A stretch of DNA of 64,000 nt, taken from Cladorrhinum sp. PSN259 (taxonomy: Eukaryota > Ascomycota > Sordariomycetes > Sordariales > Podosporaceae). This document shows positions 12,529-22,700 of this stretch, one piece after another. The notes below the pieces were generated by a model. That model was not told the DNA's origin and did no database searches. It saw only the letters and a program-made list of their open reading frames with translations. Each line of letters opens with the position of its first letter. The stretch's first letter is position 1. The position numbers and the translations under genes were made by a program. The stretch covers positions 652,137 to 716,136 of the forward strand of contig MU867073.1 in assembly GCA_033725935.1 (NCBI GenBank), given 5' to 3'.

Positions 12529-13272
12529 ATGTTGCAACGCACCCGCTGCATCATCGTGATGGGCCTCCTGTTCATCAGCTGCTCGGCCGTTGCCATTTTT
12601 GCGCTTTCTTACAGACACTTTGAAGAATCGTCTACTACGTCTAATACATTGAATTCTTCTATGGTCATTACATCCGCGCCAGCACAACGACCGCCAGCAG
12701 CAACGGAAATTAATCCCTTGGCACTGCACGATGCTAATAACACTTCAAACACCACCACCGGCACTCCAAACGACTCGACCATTTCCTCTCCTCCTCCTCC
12801 TCCTCCTCCTCCGCCTCTACATACAAACCCAAACAGCCGAAACCTAAAGGTTCCAGTTCGGTCCGAACAAAACAAGTACTGCTGGACGTCCTACAACACG
12901 ACGGACGAAACGAGCGACGCGTCCCCGCTCATAACCGATTGCCTCAGACTCGTAGAGAATATCTCGGAGGGGGGCGAATGGAGTTTTGTAAGCGTCACGC
13001 AGCGGACGCTGGCGAGGAAAGAGACCTGTGCTTTTGGGGTCGAGACTGAGGGTGTTTTCAATGGGGTGTGGGTGCGGATGGGGAACGGGGATTTGATTGA
13101 TGCTGTTTGGGGGTTGGTTGGGGGACGGAAAGAGGGAGAAGGGGAAGGAGGGGAAGGAGGGGAAGGAGGACAGAGTAATAAAAAGGTCGGCGGGAAGGGA
13201 TGGACTGTCTGTCCGGAAAAGACAAATACCTTGGGAGGGGTCATTGTTAGGTGGGGGGTTTATCATACTTAG
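12529..13272 (+). CDS. Membrane-anchored protein with Hce2/Ecp2-like domain
   Basis: A single exon of 247 aa. Residues about 6-28 are a strong hydrophobic segment (signal anchor or signal peptide). Next come a Ser/Thr/Asn-rich stretch with many N-glycosylation sequons, a run of nine prolines, and a C-terminal domain with four cysteines at about 118, 138, 167 and 228. The order (C, then SPLITDC, then ETCAFGV, then a late C and VRWGVY) fits the Hce2 domain, named after the Ecp2 effector of a plant-pathogenic fungus. A low-complexity Gly/Glu/Lys insert (about 204-220) interrupts the domain. Hce2 proteins are secreted or wall-associated with largely unknown function; some are linked to host cell death or antagonism. 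It lies just downstream of the NLR in the same direction. No activity is inferred here. Confidence 0.68.
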   Translation: MLQRTRCIIVMGLLFISCSAVAIFALSYRHFEESSTTSNTLNSSMVITSAPAQRPPAATEINPLALHDANNTSNTTTGTPNDSTISSPPPPPPPPPLHTNPNSRNLKVPVRSEQNKYCWTSYNTTDETSDASPLITDCLRLVENISEGGEWSFVSVTQRTLARKETCAFGVETEGVFNGVWVRMGNGDLIDAVWGLVGGRKEGEGEGGEGGEGGQSNKKVGGKGWTVCPEKTNTLGGVIVRWGVYHT

Positions 13273-13831
13273 GTTGTTAATAGAAAAAGAAAAGAAAAAA
13301 AAAGGGTTGAAAGTCGGGATGGGTGGGTGGGAAATGAATCTGGATGATATTTGACATTGGTTGGGACGGACTTGGAAAATGGTGAAGAGGGAATACTAGT
13401 GGGAAATAGAGATGAACGGTAATAGTTTGCTAGTTCTGGGTGTTTCTTTTGTTAGTAGTCAATGGGCAAACCACTTTTATACTGTTTCCAGATTCCATGG
13501 GAAGTTTGATAGTTGACAGGTAATGGCGTCGGGGTCGATCTGGTATTAGTTTGCAGCAAGCTCCGGGCAACGTTGAACAAGCGGCTGGGAGGGGAACGGA
13601 ACCGGAATGGTCACATGATGGACATGGAAATTCTGACATGGAGAGCCTAACGCAATTGCTGCATGTTAGAGGGGGCAGTGCCTGCACTTACGGGAGGATA
13701 GCTGAAGTTGATTGGTGAGGAAAGAAGGTCACCAACCTGAGCATTATAAGAATTTCAGGTTCTACCTTCCCCACCAAAGTTGGGTTGATGTCTTCGGTTT
13801 CTCAGAATTAATACCTACCGGCTCGGACACA
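13273..13831. other. Intergenic spacer
   Basis: It holds the 3' end of the Hce2-like gene and the upstream region of the broken AAA gene. A purine-rich run lies near 13281-13305. No gene is supported. Confidence 0.45.
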
Positions 13832-15645
13832 ATGGATCTGGAATGTCCCAAAAGTGTCCAACACTGGTTCATGCCCACGGCCACAACAAATGGAACGTAA
13901 GTCTGGCCATACATATCCGCTTATATATATTTCGGTCACGCCGGGTCTGATACATAACTGTGAACAGTGGTATTGCGTCCGAGGCTTTCCAAAATGCCCT
14001 CAAGCGATTCTCCTCTGCAAAGTCCAAGAACGGCCAAGACGTCGACTTTTTAAAAAGTGCAGCAAGCGTCGAGGACGTCAGGTCCTTGGTCCAGGATTCC
14101 TTCGATCGGTACGCGGCCAAGATTTCGAATCAGAAGGTCGTCCAAATACGCAAATGGCTGAACAGGGTTTTGGAAACGCTGCACCATTATGCAAACATCT
14201 TCGATGTCTTTGTGCAACACCACCCCGAGTACGTGGCCCTCGTTTGGGGAGCCATGAAGTTCATTCTCCTGTCCATTGAAAACAGACAGTCGACAATTGC
14301 CCTGATCTCGAAAGCACTGTCGCAGATTGCGGAGTCGCTCCCACAAGTAGAATTGGCGACGATTCTCTATCCTACCGATCGCATGATGCGGACAGTTGAG
14401 CATCTGTACTCTTCCATTCTGAATTTTCTCGTCCGTACCCGGGAATGGTGTGAAGAGGGCTCGGTTCGTCGCCTTCTACACAGCATCACGCGCCCACCAG
14501 AGCTGGTGTACAAAGACTTGCTTGACCAGATCGCCGAGAACTCGCGCTTGGTTGATCGTCTGGCGGTAGCCGGAGCTCAAGCAGAGACAAGACGAATCAA
14601 CTCAAAACTGACAGCAATCGCGGAGCAACTGCAGACGATGCAGGTTTCCCGATCCTCACGACGACAGCTCACCGAATCTTATGTGCCATCGCCGCTCAAC
14701 AGCTCCTTTCAGACTCGGTTTGGCTGCTTCAGTTCAGCCCAGATAGCCCTGAACTCGGTGAGGTTGGACAACACGACAAATAGCCCGGGCTCCAGAGTTG
14801 CGGTGATAAGGGGAAGCTTCCAAATTGACCTGATTCAACACAAATCTGGGAGCACAACGACATTTGACTCTCTGGCCCACGACAAATATATGAAGAGACT
14901 TCTCCAGGCCGTGGCCTCAGCAAATCGGCTGCCTACGCTGCTTTCTGGTTGTTCTGGAACTGGGAAAACTTTGACAGCGGAAGGTATGGCAGAGATTACC
15001 GGTCGACCCCTTTACCGAGTAGCATGCGGAGACTTGGGGACCAGCCCTGCAGAGGTATCAGCAACACTGGAGTCAATCCTCCATCTAGCAACGCTCTGGG
15101 ATTGTGTGCTTCTATTGGAAGACGCAGACGTATTTCTTGAACAAAGAAGCTAGGATCTGTCTGCCCTGATGTCAATATTTGTTCGGGTGCTGGACTCATA
15201 TGAAGGACTTATCATCATCACCTCTAAGCGTGTCCAAATCTTTGACCGAGCCGAAGCCTTCAAGTCCCGCATCAAATTTACCGTCAACTACCAGTATCCC
15301 AGCAAGAATAAGCGAAAACAGATCTGGAAGAATTTCCTCCACCATTTTCTCTCTGCCGCCGGGCAAGGAAACGACCATCCAAGAAATGGCACACCCATAG
15401 GTGAAACGAGAAAAGACAAGCTGAACGCAACACGTGAGCAAAATGACTTGGATGAAATTGCGTCCCATCTCGATGAGCTGGCCGAAAAGCCAATGAATGG
15501 TCAACAAATCAAGGATGCCGTCGCTGCAGCACAACAGTTGGCTAAGCTCAAGGGGGTTGGAATGTCATGGAGAGATTTGAAGCTTGCGATCGGTACATTG
15601 GAGCTTCCTGCAAATGATGAGCAGCTACCGGGTTACACAACTTAG
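13832..15645 (+). pseudogene. Broken DUF7708-AAA+ gene with an in-frame TAG
   Basis: Exon 1 is 13832-13896 and exon 2 starts at 13968; the 71-nt intron has GTAAGT and AACAG and joins in frame. Residues ~1-230 resemble the N-terminal helical (DUF7708-like) domain of the neighbouring NACHT protein, including a P-E-Y-V-A-L-V-W-G-A-M-K segment. An AAA domain follows with Walker A GCSGTGKT (about 349-356). A TAG at 15151-15153, codon 417, cuts the frame right after Walker B, yet the same frame continues open for 164 codons with recognisable AAA sequence to a natural stop at 15645. Walker B is LLLEDAD rather than LLLDEAD, and the sensor-1 asparagine is replaced by lysine (ITSKRV). Both argue for a decayed or non-hydrolysing ATPase. 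CAG to TAG is the simplest origin of the stop. Translation of the first 416 codons remains possible. Confidence 0.8.
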
Positions 15646-16158
15646 TGGCCGATGAGGCAAGAGCGCATTACCAGGGTAATAGACGACCTTCGAGCTGAAT
15701 CTAGGGTTGGAGATATAATACATGTGGTAGGGATGGAAGGGCGGTTGAGGGCTATTATGGTGGCAGACGCGTAGGGCTCTCTGCTAGAGAACTTGAGCCT
15801 AAAAGAATTACTAGAATGACTCTAGCCATGATCTCCTTTTTTCCTTACTGCACTGCTCAACATGATTGCTAATTCATATATGGTCTTGTTGCCCATCGCG
15901 GGTTGGTGAGGTCTAGATGGGCAAAATACACAGCGCCAAGATTTGGCTTCAAGCAGCACAAATGGACGAAGAAATACATCCAATGGAACGACTTGCTGAA
16001 AGCCAGCTGACTAACATTGCAGACACCGCCCCGAAACTTCCATCCAGGCAGGAGGGGTACATGTAGCCCGCCCAGTCAGGCTGCCCGAAGATGCCCAAGT
16101 TTTGATCCAAGCATCAATCGCATTAATACAGAAACCCGTCCGACAACTACAACCTACA
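15646..16158. other. Intergenic spacer
   Basis: 3' flank of the broken AAA gene and upstream region of the next AAA gene. The frame of the next gene is open for 57 nt before its ATG but contains no earlier ATG. Nothing else is recognised. Confidence 0.4.
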
Positions 16159-18960
16159 ATGGACAACGAGAGCGATGGTACCAGGGAAGATCGCATGTCG
16201 GTTTCACAAAAGGATGGCCGGGTAGAGTCGTCTGCACGCCCACCAGTTACAATCCAGGCATCGCAGCTACGTGAATTGCACCGAACTGCTCTCGCCACCC
16301 ACGAGTTGACACTACTCCAGCCAAACATGCAGTATTCATTTAGCCAGGCATCTACTGGGAATCCCTCGTTGGAATCATCCTGGAAACCACCCGCGAGCGC
16401 TCCAGGTTGGGGAAACGTTGAGGCTACCAGACCCGCAACGTCTCCAGAATCCCATCCGCAACAGACCTCCCCCAGCGTCCCCATAGACCAACAGTCACTG
16501 ATGGACGAAGATTGCTACGATCCACCTCCAAACTCCCGGCCTCCGACAATGCATGGAGACAGAATGGCAATGGTCTCATTCGAAAGAAATGAATACAAGA
16601 GTGAGTCTGAGAATTCCATTAAGGAGACAATTGATCAGCTCCGAGCGCAAATATGGAGACTACAAGGTCAACTGGACGGCCGTCAGGAGCCCGTGCAGTG
16701 GGTTGTGATACACAAAATTCAAGGAGACAGCAGGGTTTTTCTGTCAGAGCCATCATGGATCGTCCCGGACTCTTACGGAAATCACAAATACCGACTACCT
16801 TACCTACGAGGAAACTCACCCGCTAGCAACGAGGCTGCCTATCTTCGAGCGAGACCAGAACTAGCTTTCGTGGTTTATCGGTATTATTCCGACAGCCACC
16901 AACGCGAAGAAATCCAGGACGCCTTGAGGAAGTACAGAGAGCTTCCACGTCCGGCGCCGGCAAAGACGACCGTTCAAATACTCACTTCAGCAGTGATAGA
17001 AGCACTCGACACCTTCATGAATAGCCATTCGACATTTACACAAGACTTCCCAGGTTGGGACTCAAGCACCCCCCTCGATGCTCCTTTCCTCTGGTGGTAT
17101 CAATATCGCCCGCTGAACCACATGGACACGATGCCCGAATCTATGCAGCGCCAACTTCGCCCTCTCATTGGATGGATCGACTCGGAATACAAGGACCTGT
17201 ACAATTTCGCAGACGCTGAACTCAAAAATGGGCTGGCTTCTAATGTTTCCATTCCGTTTCTTTATCGACCTGCAGAAGTTCTGGTGGCCGAAGAAAACCA
17301 AGATGTACACAGCTACGTAGCTGAATCATGGGGGCATTTCGGAGAAACCAGTGATCAGAAGGGAAGAGAGGAGCAGGATGAAGATGAGGAGGATTACAAC
17401 AAAGACAAGGAAGAGGCCAAAAGCAGACAAGATTCGAAATGGTCGGTGAAAGCGTGGCAGTATCATTTTAACGGTCGGTTCTATCGTCAAAAGTACATTC
17501 TAGAGGTCAAGATTTCGGGAAGAGAACACCAGCGATCGGTCCCAATCACATCCTTGAATGTGTACCCTCTGAGATTCGCAAGCGAAGGCATTCGGGTCAA
17601 ACTTGGCCGACGTGGCCGAGCAGCTTGGAAATACCGACGAAAGGCGTTTGTTGAGTACAATTCCCATCATAGTACAGAGAGTCTGGAAAGTTTGGTAGGA
17701 GCTGTGAGTGAAACTCCCCCAATGCCTGAACTTGTTTTTTTCTCTAGCATTGTAATTATGTGACTAATGTTTCATTCCTGTTGATAGGACCGATGCATCC
17801 TTGATGTTGAAGCCTACTCTAAGCTTCACCAACACGATAGTCGCCGATTCTGGCCTTCCTCCGTCACTCCGGAATTTGCCCAAATGTTGGAAAGCGAAGC
17901 CGAGGATTTTATCATTCCAGCTGAAGTAATGAGTTGCGATGATCCACCGTTGGAGCCCGATCTTCTTGTTCTCCCCGCTGATGTGGTGGCATATAACCTT
18001 CGACAAAAAGAATGGCGTCAGTACTACTATTTACTTTCTCTGTATATGAAAAGCAAACAACGAGTAGGAGAAGAGACTGGCATTGACTGACTCGAAACAC
18101 TACCAGAAACTATCAAAATTGATCTTGTTCGTGACATATCATGGAATAAAAAGGCCTTCGACTATCTCGTCATTGATTCTACTGTAAAGGAACTACTTGA
18201 GGTCATGGTAATGAGTAAGATAAACGGAAAACGCAGCACCGACATCATCCAAGGAAAAGGGAACGGTCTCATCATCCTCTTGCATGGCGGTGCAGGGATA
18301 GGCAAGACCTTGACGGCAGAATGCATCGCCGAACTCGCCGAGAAGCCGCTCTACCGTGTGACCTCTGCGGACATTGGTATCAAAGCAAAAGAAGCCGAGA
18401 AGAATCTGAAGTCCGTGCTTCACGTCGGAAGGGACTGCGTGATTCTCATCGACGAAGCAGAAGTCTTTCTTGAAGCGCGGACGCACGCAGACCTTGAACG
18501 TAATGCGCTCGTATCCATATTTATGCACTCCCTAGAACATCACGAGGGGATCCTCATACTCACCACTAACCGCCATGTCGGCACTTTCGATGAAGCCCTC
18601 AGATCGCGTGTGCAGCTAGTGATAGAATACGAGGCGATAAACATGGACCAAAGCCGCAAGATTTGGATGAGCTTTCTCGACCGACTTCGGACTCTGGAAA
18701 AAGCCGAGCAACATGCTGACGGCATAAAGGCCGAACCCGTGAGCAATGAAAACCGAAAGCGCAAGCGGGAAGGACGACTGGGTATTGATTTTGACGATAT
18801 CGAATGCTACATCGATAACCTAGCTGAGAGGCACCTCAACGGTCGAGAAATTCGCAACGCAATCACTGCAGCTCGCGAGCTGGCCAACTTTAAAGGGGAA
18901 GATATGTCTGCAAAGCACTTGCTGCATGTTATTGACATATCAATCAAGTTTTACCGATAG
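16159..18960 (+). CDS. Large AAA+ ATPase (DUF7025-AAA type)
   Basis: Three exons (16159-17703, 17788-18016, 18107-18960) give 875 aa. Intron 1 has GTGAGT, GACTAAT and ATAG. Intron 2 needs the less usual donor GTCAGT (branch TGACTGAC, acceptor CCAG), which is the choice that restores frame and the conserved VYNL-to-AAA linker. The N-terminus (~1-150) is Ser/Pro-rich and probably disordered, with a short coiled-coil-like segment near 155-170. The DUF7025-like region follows, with an acidic insert near 400. Walker A is GGAGIGKT (652-659), Walker B VILIDEAE (703-710), sensor 1 ends in TTN746, and a lid with NGREIRNAI ends the protein. A basic KRKREGR stretch inside the lid could act in nuclear import. 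ATPase residues are intact; the client is unknown. ACAATGG gives the ATG a good context. Confidence 0.85.
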
Positions 18961-19788
18961 TAAAGAAGTTTAAGGTATCCCTGCGGAGGACTTGGCCAGA
19001 AGGCGAGGTCTTTGGTAATGTTGCTCCCGTGGATTTGGGCGGTGGTATACAGTGAAAGCCTTCTTCAACAGCCGCGTGCCCTTCTACCTTAGGGTACATG
19101 TTCAATTGATTCGTTTCTCCCCTTCTATGCCTAAAGTGCCCTACGGTGTCTGAAAATACCACGGGCACGCTCGTCCTCCAATTTTGATCTCGTCGGCAGG
19201 TCTGATTTTGTCGCCGAGTCTGACTTTGAGAACGAGCCCGACTTTATGTCCGAAAATTACCGCACCAAGACGGTCGCCCCGAACTTCTCCATCCTGAGCC
19301 AGAGTCGGTCAAGACAACTCCACCCGATCAACTTGCGGCTCATGCTCTCATATGGCTCCTCCTATTGGGGTCAGATGAACCCCAAAAACCTGACAGTCCC
19401 GAAATATCCGACTTGATGGAGATTTTGGTGATGAATCAGGATGATGAATTTGCGACTGGGCTTTTTATCCGTGTACTATTTTCGTAGGAAGTCGTGAGTT
19501 ATTGATCCCGCGGTTTGATTTTGCCGTGCTTCCATGCTGATAATACTGACATGGACATAGAGAAGAATTCGATGACAGAGACTTACTCTGTCTGAGAGTG
19601 AGACAGTCTGACTAGGGTGTATAGATAGTGCTATATTTCATAAATTTCAAATAGTTGCGATCAAATACGCCGACTGTTTTCTCGCTCGAGAAGCCCTGGA
19701 AACCCCCGGGCCATTGTCGACAGCAAGAACTTAATACCTGCTACGCTATTAAAAAATGACACCATCGTCAAAAGTTATTACAAACAAC
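18961..19788. other. Intergenic spacer with a coding-like fragment
   Basis: Between two convergent genes. From about 19155 to 19416 one plus frame stays open and includes a short repetitive segment with -DF- every five residues (SDF-VAE-SDF-ENE-PDF), then ends in TGA. It has no plausible start and no known family, so it may be a gene relic. Confidence 0.35.
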
Positions 19789-22700
19789 TTAAACCTCAAC
19801 CTTCCCACCCAGCAACAAACTCCTAGCCCCGTCCCTGATAACCTCATCTTCACTTTCCCTCCACGCCTTTAATAACTCCCTTACATTCTCCACATTCGTC
19901 CCATCCACTCTAATAGTAGCATCTTTACCACCATCCTTGGCATCCTTCAAGTCAGCCACCCTCAACAACTCCAACACCAACTCAACCCTCAGGTACTCCT
20001 CTAGGGCAGGTTGATAACTTCCCGTGATGTGATTCAGATCATCGCCCAGCTCCCAGGCTAAATCCACAAACACCTTGTTCGATACGTTACCATCCTTCAG
20101 GATCCAATCTTTTACTTTGATCCACCTGACGTGATACGCGACGGTTTCACCCAGCACTTGTAAACACAAAAGCTTTTTAATCTCCGCAGCGAATTCAGAC
20201 AAATTCAAGATAGAATGTCTATATAACGACAGTATGACGTTCATCCGCATGGGAAACGTATCAGGGAGTGTTTCCGGCTGACGGTTGGGGTCTCTACGCC
20301 AGGTGGTGCTAGAGCGGGTCGAGTCGATGCGGGAGATGACGGCGTGGATTAGGGGTATAGCGTTGATTTGCCACGCTTTGATGTTGAGCTGCTTTTGCGT
20401 GGTGGCAGTATTGTGAGGGTAGAAGGGATTCTCGTAGCATGGGGTGGTGAGTCGGAGGATTAGGCAGTTTAGTTCCGAGTGGTTGGCTTCTTTGATGTAG
20501 ATGTCTGAGAGGGTCGAGAAAAAGTCGGTTATGTGGGCGGATGTGGTGAGACCTGTACAGGTGGTAGTAGGATTGTCCTCCGTTTCGCTGGACGATGGGA
20601 GGTTAGGGATGGAGAGTATTTTGGCCATTTCGTGTACTATATTACTGGGAGGTTTGCTCCCTGCGTCGGACCAGCTGTAAAGCCAGTGCTTGCCTGCGTT
20701 GGAACCCAAGAGCTTCTTGTCTTTCCTGACGGAGGCGGTAATAGACTTGGGAGGGTTGCAGAGGTATTCCAGGGAGACTTGTTTGATCCAGTTGAAAGTG
20801 TCAAGGGCAAGTACACCGCTCCGAGCGTGGATCAAGTATTCGCACATATGAGCCAGGTTGGTCGGGAGTGTAGGGAGCAATTCGCCTTCGGCTAGAGAAA
20901 ACGAATTGACCTTGAGGAAGAGAGTCATCCACCTGCTGTTGATCTCCTTGGACTTCTCAATAACCTTTGCGACCAAGGTGTCCTGCCACTTGTCTCTCCA
21001 CTGGGGCCGTTTGAGCTGGACACTGGTTGTAATGGCCAGCTGCGCAAAGATTGGCCGCTCGGTGTCGTTGAATGGAGCTACCTCGGGCATCTCGCCCGTC
21101 TTCTCGGCCTCAGCCCAGCGTTCCTCGGTCATTGGCCACCGCTCATTCAAACATGCTGCAACAGGCACGACCTCCGTCTCGAGTGTGTTGATGATGGTTG
21201 AGGTATCGGCATCTCCTGGCGCATTGATGAAGGAGTCGACCAGGACCGAAACCGCAGCGGCGCGGATGTCGATATGTCTGGCGTTCTTGATGATGTCCAC
21301 GAGAACATCACGGGCGGTCTTCTCGTCAACGAACTTGGCGCCACGCATAACCTGGGCAAGCATCTTGACGACGGTGACCTTGACGGTGGGCACTGGGTTA
21401 GCAATTGGGTTTCCCTCCTCGAGTTTGTGCTGCGCCTGTGCCTGCATCCGACCGATGATGGAATGGGCAATGTCGAGGAGGAAGCTCTTGGCTTGAGTAG
21501 GAGAGAGCCGGTGGAAAAATCCAGGGTGAAACATATGGCGATGCCAGGACGAGTCTTCAGGTCTGGTTAGAATGATATCTTTGTAAAAATCGCATGCGAT
21601 CCAAGGCCGGTCACTTTTCCCTAACAATTCAACGAGGTTCATGCAGACCCAGGTCGTATGAGAAGTAACTTCTGTCCCGGCAGCGGTCAGCTTCTTGAAC
21701 ACAGACGAAGCCAGCTGCAAGAGCAATTCCGCGGGCACATCTTCAACATTCCTTTCCAACTGATATGCGCACGAGCTTGGAGCACAATGCGGGCCGTCGA
21801 GAAACTCATCTGCCAAGTAAACAGCAGGAAAACAAGGATCCTGGGAAGATGGGAAGGGCTGCATGAGAAATCGGGTGTCGGCACCGAAATGGGCATTGAT
21901 AATGAGCATCTCCTCTGCAATGCGGGAAATTGTTGACGCCCTTGGTGCCGGATCTTCAATTAGTGGGGGTTCGTATTCTTCGACGGGCACATCGTATGGT
22001 TGGCAACTACCGACCTGCCGACACCCTACTCCAAGGGAAGTTTCCGTCGAAGCAGGGTAAAATGAGCTGGCCCGGAGCATGTGCCAGATCGAAAGAACAC
22101 GCATCCCCTTTTCGACTTCTTCCTTTAGTGGCGGGTCTTCTTTGCTCTTGCAGTCCTCCTGGATGGAAGCCATCACCGGACTTGGGTCCCAGGCCAATGG
22201 ACCGTCCTCCGGATGCCATTCAGGGAAGCCAACCTCGCGTGCCTGGTTCTTCGGCATGATCACGACACGCTTTTTGGGAAGATGATCAAAACACTCGGAA
22301 CCACCAAATACCCATCGCCTCCAAAATTGAACAGCCTCGCTATCCGTCAGTCGGCCAGCAGTGAGATGCTGAACGCAGTGCTCCCATATTTCCGTCGAAA
22401 GCTTCTTTTTGTCACCCCCCTGTCCGTGAGTAAGCAGCTCAACCGCCATGGCAAAGTCATCAACAACGAATCCCTGGATTGCGAGGACAGTCTCCCGGTC
22501 ATCAGGAGGTGGCTGTAGGAGATGTTTTGTGTCCATGAATACGACACGCTTGGCTTTCGCAAGCAAATATGGCAGCTTCAAAATGTCGCCTCCTTGACGG
22601 CGCCAATTGTACCGACTTGAGCTAGACCGGCTCGAGTCGACGAGGAAACCTGGCATGATATACTGAAGAGGCAACCCCTTGCACCAAGGCTCACTCAGAG

